A stretch of 64,000 nucleotides of DNA from assembly GCA_021202275.1 (NCBI GenBank), contig JAJQDI010000027.1, positions 1 to 64,000 of the forward strand, read 5' to 3'. Position 1 is the stretch's first letter, and every line of letters starts with the position of its first letter. A program made the translations under genes and the position numbers. Source of the DNA: Bacteroides sp. GTDB taxonomy: Bacteria; Bacteroidota; Bacteroidia; Bacteroidales; Bacteroidaceae. The notes under the pieces are model-generated. The model was given only the letters and a program-made list of their open reading frames with translations, was not told the origin of the DNA and made no database searches. Below are positions 46,352 to 56,336 of the stretch, piece after piece.

Positions 46352-47977
46352 TCACTCCACCGTTACTTCCGTCAGCTTCACCCATCCTTCGGGAGTGAGG
46401 TGATCGTCTTTGGCCGAGATCAGGATGCCGATCTCATGGTCTTTATGGGTATCTACTATACCCACTGCCCACATATATGTTCCCGTACTCACGTTGGAGA
46501 GGGTAGGAGTGAACGTATACTGGGTAGGGGTACCTTTGATCCATTCGGACGGTTCGGCCTGTTCGTCTATGAAGAGGTATTCCGGTGTCAGGCTTTGCGT
46601 ATCCAACAGGGCGAAAGCCACTTTGAAGCGGTCTTTCCACTGCTTGATGTTCGTAGGGCAATAGCCCCAGCCCAGGTTGAGCCAGCGGTGGGTGAGGGTA
46701 GGGGAGGAACCGCTTTTCACGGTTGGTGGCACAGACAACCGGTCGGGGTAGAGTCTGTAGCCTCCTTCGGCAATAAACTCTTCTACCAGCGAGAAAGCCT
46801 CGTTGAACCAGGAGAAGGTTTCCGAATTGACCAGGTCGCTGTTGTACCGGAAGTCCATCATATTCACATACGCCCCTTTGCCCTCTTCGTACTCGCCTTT
46901 GCGTACATCGGCATAGTCGGCGTAGCCGTCTCCATGGATAGATCCGCCGTGAGAGGTCTTCACCCATCCGCCTTCCAGAATGATCGGGAGCTTGTGTCTT
47001 TTACTGGCGGCATAGTTGCGTTCCCAGGTGCTATAGTAGGTCTTCATACCGAACGCGTCGTGACGCAGGGAGTATCCTTTGGCAATAGCTTTTTCCAGTA
47101 ACCTTTCTGTATCCGGATCGTAGTTGCTGCCGTCCCACTCCTTGCCGGTACCGATCCAGCGGTGGTAATTGATGATCACCGGGACTTTGGTAAAGGCATT
47201 GGCATACAAGTCTGTGCCGTAGTCGAATACCGCTTCCCGCGGACTTTCGTCGCCGGTGGAATAGAGTACCGAATGGTATTCTCCCCATTTGCCGAAACCC
47301 TGACCGCTGATGAACTGCACCCTGTCCGGATCGTTGAATGTCCGGGCGAATTCCTGGATGAAATGCGTATAGTGTTGCTGGAATACCGGATTGTCGGGAT
47401 AGGGAGACCATACCCTCACAGATCCGGTAGTGGTTTCGTATCCTTCGATGCCCGGGGAGTTCTTTACATAATCCGGAGTAAAATTGTAGCGCTTGTCGCG
47501 ACTGTCTACCACAAAGGTAAACGCCAGTTTCAGGTTCCTTTCTCTGGCTCCTTCTACCAGTTCCCTGAATCGTTGCGCAGGCTGGGTATTGACACCGTCG
47601 TTCCAGATATACACCCCGTCTTCCGGGTTGAAGTCGGACCAGGCCCCACGGATATACAAGGTGGTGGCGTAGTCCGAGACTTTCACTACACCTTGGGTCG
47701 ATTGCATATGGTCGTAATCGTTCCAGAAGGTTGTCGACAATCCGTCGCCGATACCGGAATAGATGACCCACCCGGTCAGGGGGTTACGTAGCATCTTGCT
47801 TCGTTCGGGAGAGATCGTCACCTGCACATTGTCTTTGATGTCCGGCTCGTTGGCACTGTCAACGTCGCCACCGTCGGCGTTGTCGCTGGTACAGGCTCCG
47901 CAACCTACCAGAAGGGCTATCAGGCTACTCATAGCGATGAGTCTGAACTTATGTATGGCTGTTGTTTCTTTGTTCAT
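46352..47977 (-). CDS. DUF4832-type lipoprotein, putative glycosidase-like barrel
   Basis: A 541-residue lipoprotein with lipobox LLVGC (Cys near 26), though two more cysteines follow (GACTS). After an acidic linker comes LRNPLTGWVIYSG and TTLYIRGAWSDFNPEDGVYIW, typical of the DUF4832/DUF4874 barrel proteins that resemble GH42-like hydrolases. Conserved carboxylates in GQGFGKWGEYHSV and SETFSWFNEAFS are candidate catalytic residues. The C-terminal third is a beta domain (SPTLTHRWLNLGWG; TYMWAVGIVDTHKDHEIGI). It is the first gene after SusCDE in the operon. Activity has not been established for the family, so enzyme function is inferred. Confidence 0.75.
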   Translation of the reverse strand: MNKETTAIHKFRLIAMSSLIALLVGCGACTSDNADGGDVDSANEPDIKDNVQVTISPERSKMLRNPLTGWVIYSGIGDGLSTTFWNDYDHMQSTQGVVKVSDYATTLYIRGAWSDFNPEDGVYIWNDGVNTQPAQRFRELVEGARERNLKLAFTFVVDSRDKRYNFTPDYVKNSPGIEGYETTTGSVRVWSPYPDNPVFQQHYTHFIQEFARTFNDPDRVQFISGQGFGKWGEYHSVLYSTGDESPREAVFDYGTDLYANAFTKVPVIINYHRWIGTGKEWDGSNYDPDTERLLEKAIAKGYSLRHDAFGMKTYYSTWERNYAASKRHKLPIILEGGWVKTSHGGSIHGDGYADYADVRKGEYEEGKGAYVNMMDFRYNSDLVNSETFSWFNEAFSLVEEFIAEGGYRLYPDRLSVPPTVKSGSSPTLTHRWLNLGWGYCPTNIKQWKDRFKVAFALLDTQSLTPEYLFIDEQAEPSEWIKGTPTQYTFTPTLSNVSTGTYMWAVGIVDTHKDHEIGILISAKDDHLTPEGWVKLTEVTVE

Positions 47978-48090
47978 GGTATATTCGTTTCTATGGATGA
48001 AAGTCAGGTATACTGTGGCTCATGGGTTCTTCTTGTCCATGATGTCCTGACGGTTTGTGAACGTATGATCGTTCTATCTTCTGTCCGACC

Positions 48091-48117
48091 CTATCGGAAG
48101 GATCTTCCTTCCGATAG
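48091..48117. terminator. Strong hairpin between susE and the enzyme genes
   Basis: CTATCGGAAGGA (48091-48102), loop TCT, TCCTTCCGATAG (48106-48117): a 12-bp perfect stem with a 3-base loop. No U tract follows on the minus strand, so it may act as an attenuator or RNA-stabilising element separating the SusCDE part of the transcript from the enzymes. Confidence 0.6.
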
Positions 48118-48149
48118 GACGCTAATGAATGGTCCGGGTATTTTGTAGC

Positions 48150-49783
48150 TTATTTGTTAGAGAATACCACAGTGAGGTTTTCAATATCTACCACTACAAA
48201 ATTGGTGTTTTCCGGCAATAAGAAGAAGGCATAGCGGTTGTCTCCCTGTCCTTCTACCACTGTGTAAGACGTGCCGGAAGTGGCCGCGAGGTAACCGTTC
48301 TTCACATTTCTTTCCGCTTCGGCGGTAGATCCGTAGGCATATACATTGTTGTGGATCTCCGACACTGTGAACCGGATGGCTCCGCTGTAACTCTGTTTGT
48401 CATAGTCATTGGTAACCGCTTTTCTGGGCAGCACTTCTCCTTTGTAGACAAATACATACGGATTGGCCAGGCTCTGTTTCAGTACGTAATCGGTATGGTA
48501 TCCCCTCTCGAATCCGGTATTTCCCTCCCAGTTGTTGAATCCGCCATACATCCAGAGTTGGGTTACTTCCGAAAGGAAAGGATTGATTCCGTCTACCGTA
48601 TTGTTCCAGCTTACCACTTTGTTCTGCGGATCGGTTGCCGGAGAATAAATGGTAATTGTTTTCATATCGGTATTCACTACTACACGATAGATTCCTGCTA
48701 AAGGAATGTTCCAGTGGTTGGAGCTCTCCGCGGTTGCTGTTTCTACCTGTGTGAAGGTCATGGCATTTCCATCGTTGATGGGTTGACTACCTGCTGCATT
48801 GGGAGCGATAGAGAGTTCTTTTTTACCGTCGAAAAGGATGGGCAGATAGAGCGTACCTGCTGACAATTCGCCCCGGAAGGCGTAACAATTTTCATCTTCC
48901 AGTGTCTGTGTCATTTCTATCTGGGTATTGCCAGTTGCCGTGCCGGCCAGGTAGATACTCTCTACATCCATGATATCCCCGGCGGGAACAATGGTTACGG
49001 TTTCCGTAACAAAGTTTACGCTTACTCTGTATGTGTCGGCCTCTTTGATGACCCACGAGTGGGCTTTTTCTCTGGATGTAGCTACGGCTTCCATTGCCTC
49101 CTGGGTGATTTCCTATTGTGACACAACGGGACCGATCGCGTTTTCTTCTCCGTCGTAGAGGATCGGGAAGTGGATGGTTCCGGCAGACAGGTCTCCCGTA
49201 TAGGTAAATATCGAAGCGTTGCTACCGGCGAAGATCTCTATGTCGCTGCTGCCTACGGCCGTTCCCGACATAAATACACGGTCGGCCCTGAACTGTTTCG
49301 CACCGTAGGTCTTCACTCTGACAGTTACCGAAGAAGTCTCCGGGATGATCACGCGGGGCCCGTCGTAAGAAGCGGTCACTGTAAATTGCAGGGTATTGTT
49401 GGTGCTGGTGAGTTGTCCCCAGCGGTCTACCAGGATATCCTGCAACTCTTTGTGGGTATACGATCTGCTGAATACACCGTCGTCTTCGTATTCTTTGATC
49501 GGCTGGATATCGGCCACGCCCATGAGGTCTATTTCGTATACATACGTAATGATATAGTCTGAGCCTAGATCGGAAGCAGGTTCCCATTGCAGGGTGAGTG
49601 CTGTTTCGTAGGGAGTATCTTCGTTCAATACAATCTCCTCACTGTCTGCTGTAAGTTCCAAACTGTACTGGTTCCGGGAATATGTATTGTCCGGATGGTC
49701 GTCGCAAGCTATAAAAAACACGCGATCCAGGCGATAGATAAATATCTGAACAGGTTGATTGGTAAATGGATATGTTTTTTCAT
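48150..49783 (-). pseudogene. SusE/SusF-type outer membrane lipoprotein, interrupted by a TAG and a frameshift
   Basis: The frame 49721-48150 is open except for one TAG at 49113-49115, at about codon 224 of 544, where the flanks read GPVVSQ and EITQEAMEAV without any shift. In addition, the N-terminus needs one base added to the A6 run at 49713-49718 (plus strand). This joins ATG 49783 to MKKHIHLPINLF and the lipobox FFIAC, followed by DDHPDN. The protein has an N-terminal SusE Ig-like domain (YSLELTADSEEIVLNEDTPY; ALTLQWEPASD) and repeated SusF-like carbohydrate-binding domains (VFMSGTAVGSSDIE; IYLAGTATGNTQIEM; LWMYGGFNNWEG). It should sit on the cell surface beside SusD. As written, only the first part could be made. 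Confidence 0.8.
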
Positions 49784-49882
49784 CATTGTTATTTTATTAC
49801 TCTGTTTTGATTTTCAGAAGACAAGGAAGTCTCTTTCCGATGAATAGGAAGGACTTCACCGGACGAGAAAAGCAGATCCGAA

Positions 49883-49927
49883 GGGCCGCCTCAGCAGATA
49901 CTGAGTAAGGGAATGCTGAGGCGGCCC
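49883..49927. terminator. 14-bp-stem hairpin between susD and susE
   Basis: GGGCCGCCTCAGCA (49883-49896) pairs exactly with TGCTGAGGCGGCCC (49914-49927). It is GC-rich with a 17-base loop and no T tract. It probably protects or tapers the susCD part of the mRNA. Confidence 0.65.
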
Positions 49928-49970
49928 GGAACTACTACATAGATACCTTGATCAACAATCTTAACCTTAA

Positions 49971-51680
49971 TTAATATTCGGGATTTTGTTCCAGATTGGG
50001 ACATACTTCTACTTCGGAGGTAGGGATCGGCCACAGATATTGGCGTTCGTCCCAGATCCGCTGAGACAATACGGCGATCTGTCCGGCATGTTCCATCACA
50101 GAGAAATCGGCGATACCGTCTTCGTCCAGGGTAGGAGTCGTGGGCCAGAACCAGAGATTTCTGGAAGTGACGGTAGCGATCAGATCTTCGGCAGGGTACA
50201 GAATACCGTAATTTTTTGTATTCAGTGCTTTGGTTGCCAGTCGCCAACGGATCAGGTCCATATAGCGCAGCCCTTCGTTGGCCAGTTCCACTCTGCGTTC
50301 CGTGCGGATGGTCTTGCGCAGTTCTGCCTGTCCTGTGTGGGTAACAGCCGGGTATCTATCCGTATCTGAAACCCGTACACCGTATCCGCGTGCACGTACC
50401 TGGTTGATGGCGTTCAACACCGATTCGTCTATGTCGTTCATCTCTATCCTGGCTTCGGCATACATCAACAGCACATCCGCGTAACGCATGATCACATAGT
50501 CACATTCTACCTGTTTTCCGTTTTCCGTCCAGGTCATATCGATGCCCTTTTTCCAGTTAAGGGCATTGTACGAGGCATATTGATTGATCGCGCGGTTATC
50601 GTTGTTGTCTTGCAGGACTCCTGTCGTATAATTCATGACTTTGGTTACTTCCGGGTGTGGGTCGTAATGGAATCCTACGTGTGTAGTCCCGAATTCAACA
50701 ATGGTTTTTGCACAGCGGGGATCTCTGTTCTCAAACGGGTTTCGCGGATTGAATAAAGGGGATTTATCTATCGGAAGCCCATCCGTACACAGGAAAGCCG
50801 CCAGCAGATCCCAGGACGGACAGGCCGATCCGTATCCGCCGGGGTTGCGGGTGAGTTGGTTGTTTACGATCCACTGATCCAGTACCACGCTGTGTGCGAC
50901 CGATCGGGGGATATAGAAGATCTTCTCTTTGGTATTGTTTTTGGTGGTTGCCAGAAAGAGGTCCTCAAAATCTTCATGCAACTCATAAATCCCCAGATCG
51001 ATACACTTCTTAGCAGCTTCCGCTGCCACTGCCCAGTCGCCGAAATAGAGAGCGAAACGGGCTTTCATCGCGTAGGCAGCTCCCTTGCTGAAATGCTCGG
51101 CCGCGGTTCCGTAGGAAACGGGAAGGTCTTCTGCCGCCTGGTCAAAGTCTGCATATACCAGCGGAATGATCTCCTCTTTCGGGATACATCCCATGGCGAA
51201 AGCCTCCTGAATGGTCACATATTTGTCTAAATAAGGTACATCCCCGTAATAACAGATCAGTTCCGCATATTTGCAGGCGCGGGCAAAGTAGGCTTCCGCT
51301 TTGTATTGCCGTATTTTATCTTCCGCCACGTTGACGGCAGCGGCGTCTATACGTTCGAGCAGGGTATTGGCGCGCGCGATCAGTTTATAGGATTGCTGCC
51401 ACAACCGCAGGACCTCCCATTGCTGCCCGTTCAGGGTACCATATAGTATGTCCATACGATATGTATCGCGGTACGAGAAATTGTCTGTCCATTGTTCCGA
51501 ATTTTCCAGCGGATCTCTCCAGTATCCCAGTATATAGAATTCGCTGACAGCCATATCCAGTTCTTCCACCGTGGAGTACCAGGATTCACTGTTCCCCTGT
51601 GACAACGGGGTCAGATCCATATCTACACATGAAGTCAGCACGCTGGCACCTAATAGAAAGGTTACGATCTTATGTTTCAT
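49971..51680 (-). CDS. SusD/RagB-family outer membrane lipoprotein
   Basis: About 569 residues from ATG 51680 (MKHKIVTFLLGASVLTSC, lipidated Cys18); the 29 extra residues of the longer frame lie within the 3' end of susC and were excluded. SusD core helix: YKAEAYFARACKYAELICYYGDV. C-terminal domain: RTERRVELANEGLRYMDLIRW and YLWPIPTSEVEVCPNLEQNPEY. It lies 11 bases after the SusC gene and is intact, unlike its two neighbours. It binds the glycan and closes over the SusC barrel. Confidence 0.93.
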   Translation of the reverse strand: MKHKIVTFLLGASVLTSCVDMDLTPLSQGNSESWYSTVEELDMAVSEFYILGYWRDPLENSEQWTDNFSYRDTYRMDILYGTLNGQQWEVLRLWQQSYKLIARANTLLERIDAAAVNVAEDKIRQYKAEAYFARACKYAELICYYGDVPYLDKYVTIQEAFAMGCIPKEEIIPLVYADFDQAAEDLPVSYGTAAEHFSKGAAYAMKARFALYFGDWAVAAEAAKKCIDLGIYELHEDFEDLFLATTKNNTKEKIFYIPRSVAHSVVLDQWIVNNQLTRNPGGYGSACPSWDLLAAFLCTDGLPIDKSPLFNPRNPFENRDPRCAKTIVEFGTTHVGFHYDPHPEVTKVMNYTTGVLQDNNDNRAINQYASYNALNWKKGIDMTWTENGKQVECDYVIMRYADVLLMYAEARIEMNDIDESVLNAINQVRARGYGVRVSDTDRYPAVTHTGQAELRKTIRTERRVELANEGLRYMDLIRWRLATKALNTKNYGILYPAEDLIATVTSRNLWFWPTTPTLDEDGIADFSVMEHAGQIAVLSQRIWDERQYLWPIPTSEVEVCPNLEQNPEY

Positions 51681-51691
51681 AGTTATATCAT

Positions 51692-54600
51692 TTAAAAGTT
51701 TACGGAAAGACCTACGATCAGGGAAGTGGTAATGGGATAAGAAGAAACTCCCATCTCCGGGTCCCAACCTTTGGGATATTTACTGAGGCAAAATACATCT
51801 GAAGCACTTGCATATACACGTATATGATTGATATTTGCCTTTTGAGTGAATGTCTGGGGCAATGTATATCCGAAGGTGATGTTCTTCAAACGGAAGTAGC
51901 GTCCGTTGAACATCCAGAAATCGGACATGGCCATGTTGCTTTCCACATTGGCACGGGTCAGACGCGGGTATTTGGCTCTGGCATTCTCTTCGTTGGTATT
52001 GAATACGCTCCAATAGTTTCCATCCAGGATATCGGGTATGTTGCCGTAGTTGCCACGGAGGGATTCTACCATCTCCCTGGCCAGGCGTACGTTCTGTTTG
52101 CCTATGCCGTTGAAAGAGAGAGAAAGGTCGAAATTCTTATACCCTACATTCACATTCCCTCCGAACTGAAGACGTGGCAGTGAATTACCCAAAGGAACTC
52201 TGTCATATTCCGGTGAGATGATACCGTCGGGTACGCCGTCGGGTCCGGAGATATCCCGGTATTTCAGATCTCCTATCTGTACCTGATTGTTCAGTGTAGC
52301 CGAGTTGTCTACCTCTTCCTGGGTCTGGTATATGCCTTCACAGATATATCCGTACCATGCGTTGTAGGTTACACCCGCCACTTTGATTTTGTTACCGCTT
52401 ATGATCTCTGTGTTTTCCAGATAATCGATCCTGGAAATAAAGTCGGATAGGTTGACGGCTACGCCATAGGTCCAGTTGCCCACCTTATCGTTCCATCCCA
52501 GTTCCAGATCAAACCCTTTGGTAGACATTTTTCCGGCGTTGGTGCTCGGATCATTGTATCCCATGATGGCAGGGATCTTGGTATCATCCAGAAGCATATC
52601 TTTTGTCTTCTTCCAGTAATAATCGAACGTTATACGTAACCGGCTGTTCAGGAAACTGAGATCCACACCTATGTCGGTAGATTGAGTGGTTTCCCAGGTA
52701 ATGTTCTCAACAGCCAGGGCACGTTGAGCTGCTGTTGTATGGGAAACCAATTCACCGTTCTGATAGAACAGCGCACTGCTGAAATTCATAAGTGCCATGT
52801 AAGGGAAGTTACTTCCGATACGTTCGTTGCCTAAGGAACCCCAGGAGGCTCTTAGTTTCAGGAAAGACAACCAATCGATGCCGGCATTCTTCATAAAACT
52901 CTCTTCACTGATCACCCAACCTGCCGAGAAAGAAGGGAAAGTACCCTATCTGTGCTTTTTGGCAAAGCGTGAAGAACCGTCGCGTCTGATATTCGCTTGC
53001 AGAAGATACCTGCTATCGTAATTATACATGATCCGGCCGAAGAACGAATTGTATGTATATTCGCCTCCTGTACCGCTGTTGTCGCGGTAGTCTTCCGGTC
53101 CTACGCTGAGGTATGGGTATTGAGTGAGGATATACTGATCGCGTGCAGCCGATAAGTCTTCGTACTTTTCGTAATAATTTTCATATCCACCCATCAGGTT
53201 CAGACTGTGTTTGCCAAAGTCTGTCATGTAGGTAGCAATGAGTTGGGATGTGATGTTGTAACTGTCGTTACGCTCTTCTGTCAGCTTATTGGTGCTGTAA
53301 GGATTCGCGTTGTCTTCCAGCCAACCGCCAAACACATCCGGGTCGCTTGCCAGGGTATAGTAAGCCTCTTTCTTGAAAGTCTTGAACTTATTGAAGTTCA
53401 TGATAGGGGCTACTACTCCCGACACATTAAATCCTTTGAAAGGCTTGAAATCCAGGGATGCTTTTCCACCCATTTGGGTATACCACTTATCCTGGTTTCC
53501 ACCCATTTCCAGCAAACCGTAGGGATTACCTCCGGATTTACCTTCGGCGATACGCCCGTCGTCCCAGGTAGCGGCATAAATGGCAGGCATCATACGTAAC
53601 GCTGAGAACGGACTATAAACCGGTTGATGATGTTTGGAACGTTTCACATTGAAGTCCAATGTGGCACCGATCATTTTATTGATGGTGAAGTCGTTGTTCA
53701 CGCGTAACATGAAGCGCTGGAACGTGCGGTTCGCATACAGGCCATTGACTTCGTCGTAGGCCAATGTGGCTTTGGTACGTACAGAATTATTACCACCGGA
53801 TACCTGCACGGTATGGCTCTGGCGGGGAGCAGCATCTTTCAGTATCAGGTCTCTCCAGTCTGTGACGGGATAGTTGTTGGGATCCGTTGCGTTGTAGTGG
53901 ATCCAGTTCCTTACCTGATCTGCGCTGTATGCCTGGAAGAAACCGCCGGAAGGATTGTCGTTGTAGCGTAGTTCGTTGGTCATTTCCAGGTACCGTGTGA
54001 CTCCCGCCATACTGGGCTGGCGGGTCGGGATCTCGTATCCGAACTCGGCCGAATAAGTCATGTTGAGATCCGACTGACTGGCTCTTTTTGTGGTTACCAG
54101 GATCACACCCGCGGCAGCTCTTGAACCGTAAATAGAGGCCGAAGCCGCGTCTTTCAATACCGAGATGCTCTCTACGTCATTGGGGTTGACCTGATTGATA
54201 TCTCCGGGTACTCCGTCTACAATTACCAGAGGACTGGATTCTCCGATCGTGGTAACTCCGCGGACATATATGTTACTTGCTGTAGCACCGGGAGCATTGT
54301 TGTCGCGTGTGATCAACAGACCTGCTACGGAGCCCTGAAGGGCGGTAGACAATTGTGTGGTTTTCTTTACGGAAAGATCATCTCCCTTGATGGTACCGAC
54401 AGCTCCGGTCAGGTCTTTCTTTCTTACCGCTCCGTAGCCAATCACGACTACTTCCTGAAGGGCCTGGATATCCTCTTTCAGTGTGACATTGATAAAAGAC
54501 TTGCTGCCTATGGCAATTTCCTGTGGATTGAACCCGATGTAAGAGACCACCAGGGTAGAGCGTAGGGGAACTTCTATCTGGTAATTACCATCCAGGTCGG

Positions 54601-55025
54601 TTACCGTACCGATATTACCTCCTTTGACCCGTACGGAAACTCCGATCAGGGGTTCATCGTTTTCACTTACAACGGTACCTGTGATCCTTTTCAGGTTTTC
54701 GTTCTCGGGCGGAGTAATCGTTTTTAAGAATAACAGGATTTGTTTGTCCGCTTTTACCTCATACGCGATCTGAGTATCCTGAAACAGCTTGTCTAAGGCT
54801 TCTGTCACAGAAACGTTGGTCACGCTGAAATCTTTTCTCTGATTCAGATCAGCGATGTCCGTTGGGTAGAATACACTGTAACCGCTTGCTTTTTCTATTT
54901 GCGGAATGATCTGTCTGATGGTTTGTTTTTTCACCGATAAAGTTACCTGGGCAAATCCGTTCCCGCAGAAAAATAACAGTATAAGCAGAATCCATGTCTG
55001 TTTTGCAAATTGTTTTTTTTCTCAT
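51692..55025 (-). pseudogene. SusC/RagA-family transporter with STN domain, interrupted by an in-frame TAG and a 5' frameshift
   Basis: A protein of 1110 codons is recovered by two corrections. First, removing one base from the T8 run at 55013-55020 joins ATG 55025 to MRKKQFAKQTWILLILLLFF and cleavage near GFAQ. Second, TAG at 52946-52948 (about codon 693) stands where SusC proteins have Trp (SSRFAKKHR-stop-GTFPSFSAGW); TGG to TAG is one transition and both sides stay in frame. Domains in order: STN (IRQIIPQIEKASGYSVFY), CarboxypepD_reg-like (ITGTVVSENDEPLIGVSVRV), LQEVVVIGYG, plug, barrel ending LIVGLSVNF. The STN domain is the part that signals to FecR, fitting the adjacent FecR/sigma pair. 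Confidence 0.85.
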
Positions 55026-55049
55026 TCTAAAAGTATTAGATTTTTTTAT

Positions 55050-55057
55050 TAACTTTG
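55050..55057 (+). promoter_or_regulatory. -7 element of the candidate sRNA
   Basis: TAACTTTG, an exact TAnnTTTG on the plus strand, points away from susC. The -33 region is A/T-rich without a clear TTG. Transcription would begin near 55064. Confidence 0.45.
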
Positions 55058-55063
55058 TATTTC

Positions 55064-55190
55064 CAGAGAAAACAAACGTCTCTCATCCCTCTGAAGCGGG
55101 TCAGAGAGTAACATTGTGCTTTTCTGTAAAATATTTAACTGATTTCTCTTATACGGGGCCAGCTTTTCCAGGGGTGGCTCCGTGTTTTTT
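55064..55190 (+). ncRNA. Candidate PUL-associated antisense sRNA between susC and fecR (DonS-like)
   Basis: The plus strand here has a -7 element (55050-55057), a hairpin (CTCTGA at 55089-55094 with TCAGAG at 55101-55106) and a terminator ending in a T tract (55153-55190), outlining an RNA of about 125 nt with no ORF. It is antisense to the leader of susC, if susC is transcribed from near fecR. In Bacteroides, sRNAs at exactly this place, such as DonS, repress their PUL. Homology was not testable; the call rests on position and signals. Confidence 0.55.
55153..55190 (+). terminator. Rho-independent terminator of the candidate sRNA
   Basis: ACGGGGCCA (55153-55161) pairs with TGGCTCCGT (55175-55183), with one G-U pair, and is followed by GTTTTTT. 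It points away from susC and could not serve susC or fecR, which run on the other strand. Confidence 0.7.
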
Positions 55191-55255
55191 ATGATCCTGT
55201 GTTTTTTATGTCTTCCTCATAATGAATGTGTATTTGAGATTCATACATCAAATAA

Positions 55256-56254
55256 TTACCTCTTATCTATTACGATCGTATTTTCCGCAGGTATGATCTT
55301 GTATTTGGTTGTGGTAGTCTGACTGATAAAGTCTATCACATTTTCCAGGCTGTTGTTGCGTATAACTCCTTCATAGGTATAGTGCCTGACCTCTTCCGAT
55401 TCAAAGACAAACGTCCAGTTGTACATCCGGGTCAGTGTTTTACAGATCTCTTCCAGTGTCTCTCCATAGAATGTCAGTTCCTTGCTTCTCCAGAGCAGGA
55501 GGTCTGAATTGGAATGGAGGTCGGTCTTCTCAAAGGTTTGCGTGAGGCGGGTATATTCCACTCTTTCGTTGGGACGCATGATGACTTTCTTTTTGTTGTC
55601 ATCGACCTGTACCTTTCCCTCTACCAGGATCACGGATATGGTGCGATCATCTGTATGGGCCCTGACATTGAAACTGGTACCTAAAGCCTTTACGTTGATC
55701 CCGTTGGCTTTGACAACAAAAGGTTTTTTTTCATTTCTGGCTACTTCGAAATAAGCTTCTCCTTCCAGGGTGACTATACGATCGGATCTATTATACGCAG
55801 GGTCGTATTTGATCCTGGAGTCTGAATTGATAAATACCCGGGTCCCATCTGCCAGTACTACGTCGGCCTTCTGGCCATTGGCCACAGACATCACGATCGG
55901 GTCTCCCGCGAGCTGATATTTTCCTAACGTGTAACCTCCTGCCCCTACGATCAGCACAATGCAGGCAACTGCCGCCGCATAGCGCAGCAAACGAATCGGC
56001 AGCAGACGGGAACTTTTTTCCTTCTTTTTCAGAGAAGTCTCCTCCATATTCTCCAGAATATCCGAAAATATCTCGTTCTGTAGAGCTTCATCCATTTCTT
56101 CCGGAGCCAGGTGCCAGCACCGCCAGTAATATTCGTAAAATATCTGTCTGGCTTCGGGAGAGCGGATCCACTCCTTCAATATTTGGTTCTCTTCTTCAGT
56201 GGTTATCCCCTGGAAGAAGCGATCTATTAATTCTATGTACTCTTTCTTTTTCAT
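55256..56254 (-). CDS. FecR-family anti-sigma factor
   Basis: A 332-residue single-pass inner membrane protein. N-terminal cytoplasmic anti-sigma domain: about 1-80 (FFQGITTEEENQILKEWI). Membrane segment: about 92-112 (YAAAVACIVLIVGAGGYTL). Periplasmic FecR domain: VANGQKADVVLADGTRVFIN, ITLEGEAYFEVA-type motif (present as VTLEGEAYFEVARNEKKPF) and ALGTSFNVRAH. C-terminal DUF4974-like domain: LLLWRSKELTFYGETLEEI onward. It would hold the ECF sigma factor until the STN domain of SusC signals substrate. It is encoded between the sigma gene and susC, the standard arrangement. Confidence 0.93.
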   Translation of the reverse strand: MKKKEYIELIDRFFQGITTEEENQILKEWIRSPEARQIFYEYYWRCWHLAPEEMDEALQNEIFSDILENMEETSLKKKEKSSRLLPIRLLRYAAAVACIVLIVGAGGYTLGKYQLAGDPIVMSVANGQKADVVLADGTRVFINSDSRIKYDPAYNRSDRIVTLEGEAYFEVARNEKKPFVVKANGINVKALGTSFNVRAHTDDRTISVILVEGKVQVDDNKKKVIMRPNERVEYTRLTQTFEKTDLHSNSDLLLWRSKELTFYGETLEEICKTLTRMYNWTFVFESEEVRHYTYEGVIRNNSLENVIDFISQTTTTKYKIIPAENTIVIDKR

Positions 56255-56336
56255 CTGTATGTACCTTTTATATCTGTGAGAAGGAATAAATACTCAAAAA
56301 GAGGGACTGTTTTAACTCTTTTTAAGTTTTAAGCGA

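Noticed and set aside
49113..52948. TAG recoding (amber as sense codon)
   Set aside because: hsdM, the recombinase gene and other normal genes in the window end in TAG, so it is an ordinary stop here.
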